NCBI RefSeq assembly: GCF_000715075.1
Contig: NC_134096.1
Location: 122,642,643-122,706,642 of the forward strand
Reading direction: 5' to 3'
Source of the DNA: Nicotiana tabacum
Taxonomy: Eukaryota; Streptophyta; Magnoliopsida; Solanales; Solanaceae
Length of the DNA: 64,000 nucleotides
A program made the position numbers and the translations under genes. A model generated the notes under the pieces. It was not told the origin of the DNA, searched no databases, and saw only the letters and a program-made list of their open reading frames with translations. Shown one piece after another: positions 1 to 11,924 of this stretch (within the stretch, counting starts at the first letter, position 1; each line of letters opens with the position of its first letter).

Positions 1-437
1 ATTGCACTTTTTTACTTTGTAATAAAATTTATTTGTTCTATCGGTAAGTGCATATTAAAAATAAAAAAAGTATCACAATATTTAGTTAAAAAAATATAAA
101 GGTTGAAAATTTAGAGTGTAAAATAGATATTTGGCCGTCAAAAATTTGAGAAATTTAGTTGAGTAACCTTTCTAGTGCTATAAGCATAGTTAAATGACTT
201 TTCTGTTACAAAGTAAGGAAAAATAATTTTACTAAATAATTTAGAATTGTTGAGTGATCATATGAGTGATGGACTCGTTAACTATATGATTCCTTATGCC
301 ACAAGTAGTTTGATGGCGGAACCACTCCCAAGCAAAGGAGGAGCTTGTGTACAGTTTACGAGTTTGGCCGAATTCATTAGCTTTGATTTTAAATATTATA
401 TTTTGTGTTAAAATATTTATTGAACGTGTATAAACTA
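1..437. other. Intergenic, no gene seen
   Basis: AT-rich DNA with no reading frame that resembles a protein and no repeat I can delimit. Confidence 0.5.
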
Positions 438-655
438 CTCCATCCGTTTCAATTTATATGAACTTATTTCCTTTTTAGTCCGTGTAAGAAAGAATGATCC
501 CTTTTCATATTTGAAAATCATTTACCTTTATGCAATAATTTATAATCACATAAACTTTATGTGGCTAATTTTACACCACAAGTTCAAATATCTTTTCTTT
601 TTTCTTAAATTCTATGCTCAGTCAAATAAATTTACATAAATTAAAACAAAGCGAG
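438..655. mobile_element. Stowaway-type MITE (Tc1/mariner)
   Basis: The left end reads CTCCATCCGTTTCAATTTAT and the right end is its imperfect inverse (ATAAATTAAAACAAAGCGAG). TA dinucleotides flank both ends (436-437 and 656-657). This is the standard 'ctccctccgtttca' Stowaway end of plant genomes. It is about 218 bp with no coding capacity. Confidence 0.75.
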
Positions 656-770
656 TATTAATTTCAAACTGAGTAATATAAAAAATTAGAATCTCAAACT
701 CTAAGTTTCAAATCCTGGGCGTGTCTAATATTGTCCATTTCTTGTTCTAAATTGCGAATTCCCATTTACA

Positions 771-1203
771 GCTTGTTCGGATGGTTGTTACCTATTGTAT
801 CGTATCGTATTGTTACTTTAAATACAATGTTTGTTTTGATTGTTATTTAAATATTATTGTATCGTATCGTTAAATCCGTCGTTACGTAACGATGAAATGT
901 GCAACTTTATATAACGACCGATTTGGTGTGGCCGCGTCATTTTCTTGTGTTTTTCTCTCAATCTCACCCTTCATTATTATTAAATAATTTTATTTTATCA
1001 TTTACCCTACCTTTTTATATATTGTATCATAATTTTTCTTTATAATATTGTAAGTTTATTCATCATATTACTGGTGCATGATACCATGAAACGACGGCAA
1101 AATGACACAATCCATCCAAACATTGTATTCATCAAACAATACAGTACAGTACAATACAATATGATACATTATAAAACGATATGTAACAACCATCCAAACA
1201 AAC
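771..1203. mobile_element. TIR MITE, family not assigned
   Basis: The left end TTGTTCGGATGGTTGTTAC is matched as an inverse by GTAACAACCATCCAAACAA at the right end. The inside carries repeated GTATCGTATCGT-like and ACAGTACAGTACAATAC runs. About 433 bp. The target duplication is not clear, so the superfamily is open. Confidence 0.65.
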
Positions 1204-1245
1204 TGTTACTAGACACGTACCTTGCAACTTGGACTACAAGCTTAA

Positions 1246-1699
1246 GGACTCGTTTGGTAGGAAGCATTAGAGAAAATAATGCATGTATTAACTTTTGGTA
1301 TTATTATTTTCTTGTTTGGTTCACTTTATCAACCTATATATTACTATTGCAAGTATTAGTTATACAACCTATTTGGTATTAGCTTATGTATAACTAATAC
1401 ATAGCAACCTATGGTATTAGCAATATCAAGGCTATTAATGCATACATTAGCATGGTTAAAGACAAAATTATCCTTAAAGTCCCTTAAGGCTAAAGAGTAT
1501 GGATGGCATTTTTGTAAACAACTAATTTTCTTAAAAATTATGCAATATATTTTAATTTTTAATACACCACACCAAACAATGAATAACAAATAATCTCTTC
1601 ATAACTAATGCTTGCATTATTAACCCATATATTACCAATCTCTTCATTACTAATACACATTATTCAATACTATTCTTATACACCTTATCAAACTACTCC
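1246..1699. mobile_element. Tourist-like (PIF/Harbinger) MITE
   Basis: Termini GGACTCGTTTGGTA and TATCAAACTACTCC are imperfect inverses (11 of 14). The flanks are TAA on both sides (1243-1245 and 1700-1702), the 3-bp duplication expected for PIF/Harbinger. The 454-bp interior is AT-rich with repeated 'taatgcat/tattaata' words. The short reading frames inside it are not genes. Confidence 0.6.
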
Positions 1700-1780
1700 T
1701 AAAGCTTTACAAAATCAACAGTGAAAATATAAGCAATCCCAATAGTGTGACCGCCAGGCGAAAGGGACTAATTAATAGTC

Positions 1781-2150
1781 TGTTTGGCCAAGTTTCTAAA
1801 ATTTGCTTATTTTGAGAATTGTTTTTTTTTGGAAAGCGCTTTTCAAAAAAGTACTTTTGGCGAGAATCGGTTTGTGTTTGGCTAATTAATTTGAAAAATA
1901 CTTTTGGGCAGTAATTATTGTTTGGCCAAACTTTTGAAAACTACTTCTTAGTGTATTTTTCTCAAAAGTGTTTCTTAGAAAAGTACTTTTGGAGAGAAGC
2001 TACATTTTTCTGCTTCTCAAAAAATGCTTCTGCTTCTCCTCAAAAGCATTTTTTTTTTCTTCTAAAAGTTGGGCCAAACACCTCAATTTTTGATCAAAAG
2101 CAATTTTGGCCCAAAACTTTTTAGCCAACAAAAAAAAGCTTGGCCAAACA
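1781..2150. mobile_element. TIR MITE with TGTTTGGCCAAG ends
   Basis: TGTTTGGCCAAG at the left is an exact inverse of CTTGGCCAAACA at the right. The inside repeats 'cttttgg', 'aaaagtacttttgg' and 'tgcttctc' in inverse orientation, so the element is strongly foldable. No target duplication could be assigned. Confidence 0.6.
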
Positions 2151-2669
2151 TGCCATTGTAAAAGTCCAATCATAATACATAACCAACCAATCAGCTGCTC
2201 TAATTTGGATTCAGATGTAACCGTACTTTCGGAGCATTCAGCTATGGAGAAATAAAAATTTACTAGAAGCAATGCCATAGTAAAACAGGTGCATGTAATT
2301 AGTTATTCGATTAGGAGTTAAAGCCACATAATCATTGTCTAAATCCAAATTATATCCAATTGAACGCCAAAAAGGAATGAATTAAAGGAAGTTAAGAATC
2401 AAACATTCCCTTATTAAAGATGATACATAAATAACAAAAGAATTAAGATAATAGGCCACTTTTCTCTCTCTCATAATCACTATAGCCTAGGAGACAGCTG
2501 AAATGAAGCATCCTCTTTCAGCAAAAGTACTGCTATTAGAATCGCACACAAATTGAGTAATAACCACTCTTACATTCTACTAGTATACAGTTAATGAACA
2601 AATCTTCAAATTCTATAAGGAAATTTGTCTAACCTAACTGGACCAAGATTTTTTCCTTATTTACACTCA
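2151..2669. other. 3' flank of the RLP gene
   Basis: No gene is seen. It lies downstream of the minus-strand RLP stop codon and presumably holds its 3' UTR and poly(A) site. No clear signal could be fixed. Confidence 0.4.
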
Positions 2670-3872
2670 TCATTTACAGCATTTGGATAGTAGAACCAAG
2701 AAAATAATCAAAAATACAATGGAAGAAAGTCCAATGGCAACACCAAGAACAACCCTGCTAGGTCCATGTTCATGTTTAGGTGGTGGACTTTCATCCTCTT
2801 TATCTTCACTATCATCACTGAAATCTTCCTTAGGAGGTGGTGGAGACAGTGGCAATCCATGTTTATCACAAGGAGCAATGCCAAGTTTCAATTTGGTAGA
2901 CATTGTGGAATGATTGTAGCAAAGATTAGAATTTTCTCCCACCTTAAACACAGCCAATTTCTTGATGAAACTAGCATTGAATGGCAAAATCCCATGAAAA
3001 TTATTCCTCTCAAGATTCAAGTATTTCAATCCCTTCATATCTGAAATGAACTTTGGAATAGTTCCATTTAATCGGTTAGATCCAAGATCAAGATGAACTA
3101 ATCCAGGAATAGCAGCAAATGATTTTGGAATATTTCCAGATAAAGAATTTGAAGCTAATGACACATTTTTCAGAGAAAGTAAGTTGCCAAATGCAGTTGG
3201 TAGAGTACCATTGAGAGAATTTGAAGAAAGATTTAAATGTGCAAGATTTTCAAGCATAGTTAAAGAACTTGGTATTCTTCCTTCAAGCTTATTCTCAGAT
3301 AAATCTACATAAGTAAGATTCAAATGCCATTTTGTAGGAAGAACCCCTGTAAGATTTGCATGAGATATTGTCACGGTATGCAAACTCTTGATGCTGTTCA
3401 AGATTATAGATGGGCCGCTAGCAGAAACTGGAACATTTGACACAGTTAAATTTACTGCATTATGTAAACGAATAAGCCAAACACTAGTGAGTTTTTTGAG
3501 GGAGTTGATGCAAGTGAAGGAGTTGATATTAGAGGAAAGTTCAGAGGGGAAATGAATAGGAGAAACAGGACAGTTGATGAACTGTAAGTCAGTGAGAGTT
3601 GAGAGAGATTTTAGAGCTGTTTGGGATAATACCACATCATTTGAACAGTTTATAAGCTTGAGAGAAATAAGGTTGTGAAAAGGAGTTGAAGAGTCACAAA
3701 TGGTGGTTTTGCGAAGTGGAGAACAGGGGTCTTTACCTGTTGGAACACTTAGTGATCTGAGAGCTTTGAGTTGGTTTGGGTCAAGAGTTGATTGAGCTGA
3801 TGATGATTTTGTGGAGAGGAGAAAGAGGACAAGGGTGAGTGATAGGAAGAAAGGAGAAGAATTTGGAACCAT
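2670..3872 (-). CDS. LRR receptor-like protein (RLP51/RLP55-like)
   Basis: Intronless gene for 400 residues. The start is the ATG at 3870-3872 (MVPNSS); an upstream in-frame TTG at 3887 is not a plant start. Residues 1-26 are a signal peptide (hydrophobic run [12 protein letters not shown]). An N-cap with a Cys pair ([12 protein letters not shown]) follows, then about nine leucine-rich repeats, the later ones of plant extracellular type (LxxLxLSxNxLxGxIP) with many N-glycosylation sites. A Pro/acid-rich linker ([12 protein letters not shown], then [10 protein letters not shown]) leads to one transmembrane helix near residues 374-395 and a five-residue tail, SKCCK. There is no kinase domain, so it is a receptor-like protein that would need a partner kinase. 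Layout and length fit the RLP51/RLP55 group, which includes the immunity gene SNC2. The orthology call is from recognition only. Confidence 0.85.
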   Translation of the reverse strand: MVPNSSPFFLSLTLVLFLLSTKSSSAQSTLDPNQLKALRSLSVPTGKDPCSPLRKTTICDSSTPFHNLISLKLINCSNDVVLSQTALKSLSTLTDLQFINCPVSPIHFPSELSSNINSFTCINSLKKLTSVWLIRLHNAVNLTVSNVPVSASGPSIILNSIKSLHTVTISHANLTGVLPTKWHLNLTYVDLSENKLEGRIPSSLTMLENLAHLNLSSNSLNGTLPTAFGNLLSLKNVSLASNSLSGNIPKSFAAIPGLVHLDLGSNRLNGTIPKFISDMKGLKYLNLERNNFHGILPFNASFIKKLAVFKVGENSNLCYNHSTMSTKLKLGIAPCDKHGLPLSPPPPKEDFSDDSEDKEDESPPPKHEHGPSRVVLGVAIGLSSIVFLIIFLVLLSKCCK

Positions 3873-4268
3873 AGTTTTTTGTTGCAAGAAGAGGAAGATT
3901 TGGGAGAAAGGAGATTAAGAAGAGTATTTTTTGTTAAGTGTGTGAGAGTATGTTGGAGTTTGTACAAGAAAAGGACTCTGAAGAACTTGGAAGGGACAAA
4001 TTTAACGTGACAGAATAGAGGATATAATTAGTTGACCTTGGTTTGAGGTGTTATTACAGAAATATACATGTAAAAATAAAGCACGGCCCCCTGGGCGTAC
4101 GTGAAATTCAGAGAAGGACTTAGACTACATTGAGTTTATTGTACGCAAATAAAAGTTTATAAAAATCCTTTATACTTGGATTTTTCTTTCTTTGATTAGG
4201 TAGAGAATGAGATGATCCTAATGCATTTTTTTTTTACATAATCTAGTAAATACTTTCTCCAAAAACTA

Positions 4269-4271
<3 letters not shown>
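3873..4271. other. 5' flank of the RLP gene
   Basis: Region upstream of the minus-strand RLP start; it should include the promoter and 5' UTR. No convincing TATA box or known motif was fixed. Confidence 0.4.

Positions 4272-4331
<60 letters not shown>
4272..4331. repeat. (AT)n microsatellite
   Basis: Uninterrupted alternating A and T for about 60 bp, a likely length-polymorphic site. Confidence 0.95.
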
Positions 4332-4333
<2 letters not shown>

Positions 4334-5246
4334 TATTTTGAAAGTTTATTAAGCTTGTCGAAGATTGCACCATAAATTATGTAATAAAGGTATTTACATA
4401 ATTAATAATACGTAGTTTATTTTTGAAGCATTTGAAAATGCATTATGTATATCAAAGGTAGCATTCTAGAACTTATTTTACGCCACTATATATTATCACA
4501 TCATTTCTTTTAAAAATATTTTACTTTGTTTTACATATTATCTGGCTATTAGGCATGCAAACAACTGTTTTATTTATTGTGCATACAACTAACTTTCTTT
4601 TAATTTTTGTTCTCTTCCAAGTTTTCGGTTATATTTCCATGTAAATCAACTTTTCCATTTTCAGATCACTGTGATTTTCTAAGTTGAACAACTTCAGTTT
4701 ATGCAGAAGAAGTTTTAAAGGCATCACATAATTAATAGTCATGTTGGCCATCACATGCAAAAGAATTTTAAAAGGGTACGAGAAAATTTTAAAATAAATT
4801 AAAACAGTGTACGGAAAATTGTTTCGTAAAGGTCAAGGGTCCAGTCGCGAGTTCCTACTTCCTAAGATTGATCAAGCAGTAGTTTATTTGTAAATTAAGA
4901 GCGAACCGAAATGAACATAAAAAATAAATATTAATTGTAGTGCTTATTTTGTAAATTAAGTACGAAGCAAAGGACATTAAATTAAAATAACATAAACAAT
5001 AGTTCAAAGAGAATCCATATACTTTCAACTGGACACGGGTGTACTCCAACTTTTTTATATGCTTTTCTCCTCCTACCATATTGGCCCTTTTCATGATCTC
5101 CGTACCAACATTTTTCATGATTATTCTTTGCTTGGAATACTATTTTATTCATTATTTTGTGATTCTATCTTTAGATAAAGGTATTGTGCTCTACACAACT
5201 TGCAAATTCCATATTTTGTGGCACTAGATATTTACTTTTTGACTAG
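4332..5246. other. Intergenic, no gene seen
   Basis: AT-rich sequence. Short reading frames here have no recognisable domain and biased, low-complexity composition. Confidence 0.5.
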
Positions 5247-5251
5247 CATGA

Positions 5252-5478
5252 TGTTGCGTACAGAATAATGGAGAACTAAAATTGGAACTGAATCTAAGAA
5301 ATTAGGGAGAGAATAATCTCTAAACAATACACTTCAATGCACTAAAAGAATAACGGAGACTAAGAAGAGAAAAGAGTTTTATTGAATTCAACATATCTAT
5401 CCTTTACAATGTATTTTGTATTTATAGCCATTGTAACAACCAATTAGCTCAACTCACCAACTAACTTCTGACAATTAA
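5252..5478 (-). repeat. Element A left LTR, truncated
   Basis: Starts TGTTGCGTAC and matches the right LTR through 'ctcaactcaccaactaac' and 'ttctgacaattaac'. It then stops at the CACTA element, so about the last 45 bp present in the right copy are missing. It includes 'cattgtaacaaccaattagc', shared with the right LTR. Confidence 0.8.
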
Positions 5479-5990
5479 CACTATTAGAAATTCGGCAAAA
5501 ACCGATTAAGGTCGACCGGCCAGCTTTGGCCGCAAAAAACCGACCAATATTGGTCGGTTTTTTAAAATATTTTTTTTTAATTTTTTTTTTTACGAAATCG
5601 ACCAACTTTGGTCAGTTTTCTTTGGCGCAAAAATGCGGGAAACTATTTTTGAGTCCCGCGGAATTTATTTTTCAAGAACCGACTAACTTTGGTCGGTTTT
5701 TTAATTAAAATAAATAAAAATTAATATTAAAAAATTCGGCCGGTCATTTTAAAAAATCGACCAACTTTGGTCGGTTATTTTATTTTTTAATAAAATCGAC
5801 CAACTTTGGTCGGTTATTTTCGTGTGAAAATATAATTAAAGAGTATAAATCAAATATAAGACAGTCTTAAAACAAAATGCACCAATGGTCTAGTGGTAGA
5901 ATAGTATCCTATCACAGTACAGACCCCGGTTCGATTCCCAGATGGTGAATCTTTTGATTATATAATTAAAATACCGACCAACTTTAGACC
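5479..5990 (+). mobile_element. CACTA element remnant (copy 1), right end lost
   Basis: Begins CACTATTAGAAATTCGGC and has repeated palindromic ACCGACCAA/TTGGTCGGT words, the sub-terminal repeats that CACTA transposases usually bind. It matches the intact 582-bp copy at 54186-54767. It sits in the left LTR of element A. The right terminal repeat is missing, and the sequence changes to an LTR fragment near 5990. Confidence 0.75.
5879..5948 (+). pseudogene. tRNA-Gly-derived sequence inside the CACTA element
   Basis: Seventy bases follow plant tRNA-Gly(GCC) closely. The 5' acceptor strand GCACCA pairs with TGGTG. The A box TGGTCTAGTGG (5886-5896) and B box GGTTCGATTCC (5928-5938) are intact, and a T4 run (5952-5955) could end Pol III transcription. 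The anticodon loop reads CTATCAC rather than CTGCCAC, the anticodon stem has a C-A mismatch, and the last acceptor pair is lost. It is therefore probably not a working glycine tRNA, though Pol III transcription is possible. Confidence 0.75.
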
Positions 5991-6409
5991 CTGAACTTTG
6001 TTCTAGCTCGTCACTACTTTCAACCTAAGGTTAGGTTTATTACTTATTGAGTACATGGGGTCGGTTGTACTCATTGAGTACTTATTGTGATCGACGGGAG
6101 TTGGATTTGAAGACGTACCTGTGTTCCGGTTGTAGCTGCCTCTTGTTCATGGTAGCCTTAGATTATAAAAAAAATCTGTTTATGTACATTTCGAACAGAT
6201 AGTGTATTTATTTCATACCAGCTTTGTAAATTCTAATCTTAGAAGTTCATGATTTGTACTACTAGTCCTTGAAAAATTCTTGTATAAAAAAAGTTGTATT
6301 TTTATTTCTTTTCTTAATAAATTTTATTTAAATTGGATAGTTGTTAATGGGCTTACCTGAAGGGTTGGGTTAGGTGTCATCACGACTAGGTAGATTTTGG
6401 GTCGTGACA
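5990..6409 (-). repeat. Gypsy LTR fragment D
   Basis: Its right end, GGTCGTGACA at 6400-6409, is the inverse of a TGTCACGACC LTR start. The preceding 'gggttaggtgtcatcacgac' and 'ctgcctcttgttcatggtag' words are typical of Solanaceae gypsy LTRs. There is no partner LTR in the window, and the left edge is approximate. Confidence 0.55.
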
Positions 6410-9181
6410 GTCACTATCACAGGAGGGACAAAATCCCAACAAGATTGCAATTATGCTCAAGCAAACCGTATATGTGGGCGAGTTAAATTATCTTTCAAAA
6501 ATACTTCACATGACACCCATATGATTTTTAGCATATTCATAACTCAATTAAAAAATTATACCCTCAATGACCACTGATAAATCAAAATACCTCAGGATAT
6601 TATTTCTCAAGCAACAAAGCAAGTAAACTAGTAAAGTAGCAACCAAGTCAATATGACAACAAATTTAAAGTAAGGTAAAATTTCACCAAACCTTAACCAC
6701 TTACAATATCTCAACAAATTCAATTTAAAAAAATACTCAAATTTATGTACAAACCTTGGAGATTTAATGTTTCTAAAGTTCAAATGACGTCAATTAATTT
6801 AAGATCTTCTAAGACAAAAAAAGAGCGATTTTCCTAAGGTGTGATCCTTAGCTTGAACGGATGTCTCTTATACCTTAAGCACGTAATCAACACTCACTTA
6901 AGGTCTGAAATTTAAAGATGTTTAAACCAAATCATGATGAATATCAAAAGGGGGGCTAAATTGGTCACAACCATTTTACTAAAAATCTGGCAGCAACTCT
7001 GCCCTGTATTTCAGCCCCCTTTTTGACATAGTAGACAGCAGAACTGACCATTTTGGTCTTCATAACAATTATAGATCTATGTATTATCTTTCTACATAAT
7101 TTTAAATCACTACAATCTGACTTTTATAGAAAACGTTATTCTCAAAATACTAACTGCTGCCCAGTTCAAAAACGGGATTAAATCTTTTGCTTTCAAAATC
7201 TCAAAATCTCTAATAACAAACTTAATAATTCCACCAAAATATGTTGAACAAGAAGCTTACCACAAGTTTGAGAGAGTTTCTCCACAAATCCAAACCTATG
7301 ATTTCAAATAAGCTTAACCCATCTTAATTTTTGAAGATAATATTTCATTATATATTCAAATGATAATGACTAAAACTTTTATGTAACCAAGTGATCATGA
7401 TGGTAGTAGGAGAATGATACTTGTGTGGATTGATAGTTCTCCAATAAAAGGGCTAGAATAAAATGTCTTATGAGAGACAGAAAGATATTTTGCTAATAAA
7501 GGGTTTTCTCCCAAATGAGTAGAAAAAAGATATTATTTTTATCAAATGGGTCAAAAAAATAGATTTTAAGGATCCAATAGGATATAATAAGCCTTTTTTA
7601 ATCCCCATTTTTTAATCAAATAAGGTAGCAAAATTAAATTTAAGAAAAGTGATAAAACATTAGCAATAAAAACAAGATCACCTAAATACACATAATTTAT
7701 TTATAAAATTCAGGGTGTTAGAGAAATAATGACGAGGCCAGGTCAAGACACCTACTAGGATATAATAAACAGAATGAAAACGTAATAACAAAAAGAATGA
7801 AAAAGTGGAGTAATAAGTAATATGAAGCAAGTTAATAACATAAACTAATGAAAGAATGGTAAGCATAGAGATAATATAAGGGAAGCAATTGAAAAGAACC
7901 ATAATGCTCGTATACAGATAATAACTAATGAAACAAGGAAGAACTAAACAGCAAGAAGTGTTCCCACTAAATAACTCTTTGCAACATGAGAATAACAACA
8001 AGAATCGCAATGAGATATCACCTCGTGCACAATAAGAATCACAACTGAGGTACCGCCTCGTATTCATAATTCACAATCTCAATCACAATCTTTCTTTATA
8101 CGCCTGAGCCTTACATTTAAATAGGTTTTGAAAATATATTTTATTTTAGAAATAGCTACACGCACTTTAGCCCACCTTATGATATCGTGTGGCTTCACGT
8201 AGTTCCCCTACAAGCAACACGCAAATAAGTCCCACCTTATGCCGCCGAATGCACATTAACCCTTACCCTTATACCGCCACATGCGCGTCAATATCACATC
8301 ATAATAATAACTCGCACCACAAGTGCCCATATATCACAACTTGCCAATAATCAACAATATCAATATTTCCATAATATTAGCCCATGGCTCAACCACATTG
8401 TGTACAACAATATCAATAACAACGATAAATGTAAAATGCTCAACAAGAAAGGTGTCTCAACAATAAACAATTTCGACTCAATGTGATAACGACTTTCACA
8501 ACTTCAACACCAATAACTCAACAATGAGAGAGATAATGTATAACCACGATATTAATGAGAATAACTCACAAATCAACAATGAAAGAGATAACATGAACAA
8601 TAACTGGGGCAACAAGTTCAACTAAAGTATCAGAGCAATTTATCAAGTAGGATGTAGAACAAGCGTTAACGAAATCATTTAATGTATGTAAGGATAGACT
8701 AACACAAGTAAGAATAGATCAACTATAAGAGTTTAGAACATGATATGACAATTAAATTAAGGTATGGAAAGAGTCTAAGTAGCCTAATCCGATCAATTAC
8801 CACATACAACCCGTGTACCCACTTGTCATCTTGCGTACACGGCTTTCATATAACAAGAATGACACAATCAATTCCAAATCCTAAGGGGTAGTTCCCCCAT
8901 ACAAAGTTAGGCAAGATACTTACCTCAACTAGGCCAATTCAACTCTCGAAAATAGCTTTTTCCCTAAAATTCGCCTCCACACAGCTCAAATCAAACAAAA
9001 ATTAACTTAATATCATCAAACAATGCTAGAAAAATTAATTACAATAGATAAAGCTAAGATCTTTACACTTTTCCCAAAAAATCAACAAAAGTCAACACGG
9101 GGCTCGCCTGGTCAACTCGGGTCCAATAGTAGATTCCGACTACCTATGACCCCGCGAGTTCATATATGTAATTATTTTTAA
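6410..9181. repeat. Left part of an older gypsy LTR (B), edges uncertain
   Basis: From about 7700 the sequence resembles long chromovirus LTRs, with text such as 'tatcacctcgtgcacaataa' and 'tcccaccttatgccgccgaa'. Its right end continues in sense across element C at 19742: '...attatttttaa' then 'ttcaaaatctaaatcc'. I saw no gene here. The stretch 6410-7650 has no feature I can name. Confidence 0.45.
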
Positions 9182-11924
9182 TGTCACGACCCAATTTTTC
9201 CTATAGGACGTGATAGCGCTTAACGTTGCCGCTAGGCAAGCCAACGGTGAACTAGCCGTGTATTTATTCTTTTAATAATTTCAAAGTTGTTGATTTTTAT
9301 TTATTAAGTAAATGAGAAGTGGAAAAATTTGATAAAGTAAAGCGTAAAAAAACAAAAGAACAAGTATGGTGAAATAAATACTCAAAAGCCATCAAGTGTC
9401 TACTAGCATGTTTTCAAGACTCGATATCACAAGTGTATGAGCAACTAGTAGAATATACAAAACACCTAAGCTACTTTCTGAAATGAGATAGACAGAGAGT
9501 AAATACAAAAAAGAGAGATAGAGGGTGCTGCAGAACGGACTCGAAGAGCAGCTCACCACTATGCCTCAAGGTAACGGGGGTGCATGCCTGAATGAACACC
9601 AGATGCACCTGCCACAGATCCTGCACATTCTGTGCAGAAGTGTAGCGTGAGTACATAAACAACAGGTACCCAAGAAGTATCTAGTCTAATCTCGAAGAAG
9701 TAGTGACGAGGGGTCGACATCGACACTTACTATGGGCCAACAATGAAAATACAGAAATTCTAAATAGGCATGGAATATGTGAATAATAATAATAACATAA
9801 TAGCAAGTAGCGAATAAATGATTCTTTAACTTATAAAAATTTCCAAAAATCTCCAACTAACACATACTAACTCCAAATTAATTTCGGGCCAATAAATAAA
9901 TTATAACCTCTCAAGTCATGAAAATAATATCAAGTGTATTCCGGCTCCAAGCATTAACACGCACGATTTATGCCGAGGTCATACGGCTCAATCCAGAATA
10001 ATGTGTACACTGCCGAGGGTCGAGCGGCACGAACCATAGATGCATCTATTATACTGCCAAGGTATTTGGCCCGCTCCACAAGAATAGAGAACGCTCTATG
10101 AACATCCGATTTAAATGTTATCACAAGACTAATACACAAGGAAGTACAATTTCTATTAACGGTCAAATAACCCGCCAAAACTTAAAATAAGCGAAATTCG
10201 GCCTTTACGAATCCTTTATCAAGTTTCAATATAAGTTAGGCATTTACATTAACAAGTAGAGTGCAAACAATATAAGTATTTCATGATTTGGATCCTAAAA
10301 CTACTCGGAATTAAGCATGATTAGTAGCTACGCACGGACTCTCGTCATCTCGTGCGTATGTGACTCTCACAATTAGAAGTAAATAGTAATTTAAAATATC
10401 TATGGGATAAATTCCCTCTTACAAGTTTAGGAAAGAGACTTACCTCATCTCAAAGCTCACCTTACGGCCCACAAATTCGTTCTAAAGCTTCAACTTGGTG
10501 CTGAACAATTCGAAACTAGCCAAATATTATATAAATTAATCAATATACGCTCACAAGTTCATAATTTAGCTATTAGAGTAATTACCCAATCCAAATTGGA
10601 AGATTCCTAAAATTTACCCCCGGGCCCACGTGTCCGGATTTCGAAATGAAGATAAATATTACACATAGCCTCACGAACTTAAATACATAATTTTTACTTA
10701 ATTCCATAACCGATTTCGTGGTCAAACCTCATTTTTACCAAAATCCTATGTTTTTCACAAATTTCCTTTAATTTCACAAGTTTTCCATGTTAAATCTACC
10801 TATGATTCGCGTGTTTAGCTAAAGAATTGACAGAGATCACTTACCTCTTGATGTTGATGAAATCCCTTCACAAAATGCTCTCAAAATCGCTTAAGACCAA
10901 GTGGGAAATGAGGAAAATGAAGCTAAGTCCCGTAATAAAAAGCCCTTGCACCAGTCGTAGATGTCGCATTTGCGACATCTTGTTCGCAAATGCGGGGCTC
11001 TAAATTGAGGCAAAACCATCGCAAATGCGAAAGCTGGCCATCTCTGACATGGTCGCAAATGCGATCAAAAACTTCGTATTGGCGAAGAGGTGCTGATCAC
11101 AAAAGCGAAGGGAAAGCTCGCAAATGCGAGTCCTACCTTGCCCAGGTTTCATCAAAATTGCATAGCCCACCTCGCAAATGCGAACAAAATGTCGCATTAG
11201 CGATACCTGAGGCACCAGCAAAATAAAACCAAAAAACTGTAGTCCTTCCGCCTCTCCAAACGCGTCTGAAACTCACCCGAGCCCTTGAAGCTCCACACCA
11301 AACGACTACACAAGTCTAAAAATATAGTATGAACTTGTTGTATGATCAAAACACCGAAATAACATCTAGAATCATGAATCGGATGCCAAAATCCATGAAT
11401 TAAATCATGAAACTCATGAACTTCTAGAAACACTTTCGCGCGTCCGATTCCTATCAAATCTACTGAGAATGACGCCAAATTTTGCATAAAAGTCACAAAT
11501 CGCCATACGAAACTATTCCCAGGCTCAGAATCCCAAACAGACCTCGATAACACCAAAACCTACTCCAAACCAAACTTAAAGAACTTGAAAAACCTTCAAT
11601 GCGCCAACATTCAATATTAAGCGCCGAAATGCTCCTAGATTATCCAAAACCCGATCCGAACATACGCCCAAGTCCAAAATCATCATCGAACCTATTGGTA
11701 CAGTCAAATCCCAGTTCCGAGGTCATTTACTCAAAATATTGACTCAAGTCAAACTTAACCATTTTAAGCCAATATTAAGAAACTAAGTGTTCGGATTTCA
11801 ACCCGAACCCCTCCAAATCCGAACTAACCATCCCCGCATGTCATAAAACCGTAAACGCAATACGGGGAGTCTTAATTAGGGGAATAAGAATCTAGAAATC
11901 AAAATGATCGGTCGGGTTGTTACA
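9182..11924 (-). repeat. Element C left (3') LTR
   Basis: About 2743 bp, running TGTCACGACC to TTGTTACA on the plus strand. It matches the right LTR over its whole length. It holds a palindrome array at 10961-11206. No open gene is present. Confidence 0.9.
10961..11206. repeat. TCGCAAATGCGA-type palindrome array, copy 1
   Basis: Dispersed 10-12-bp inverted words of the form CGCAAATGCG/CGCATTTGCG recur every 15-40 bp. Several have decayed by one base relative to the right LTR copy. Confidence 0.7.

Noticed and set aside
2683..3044. Plus-strand frames across the RLP 3' end
   Set aside because: They are shadows of the minus-strand RLP coding sequence.
3873..3887. N-terminal extension of the RLP from 3887 (MQQKT)
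   Set aside because: The first codon is TTG, not ATG. The ATG at 3870-3872 is followed by a good signal peptide.
5879..5948. Functional tRNA-Gly gene
   Set aside because: The anticodon is ATC, the anticodon stem is mismatched and the acceptor end is broken. It lies in a transposon.
10961..11206. CRISPR-like array
   Set aside because: Repeat words are short, irregularly spaced palindromes in an LTR of a plant retrotransposon, without constant spacers or cas genes.
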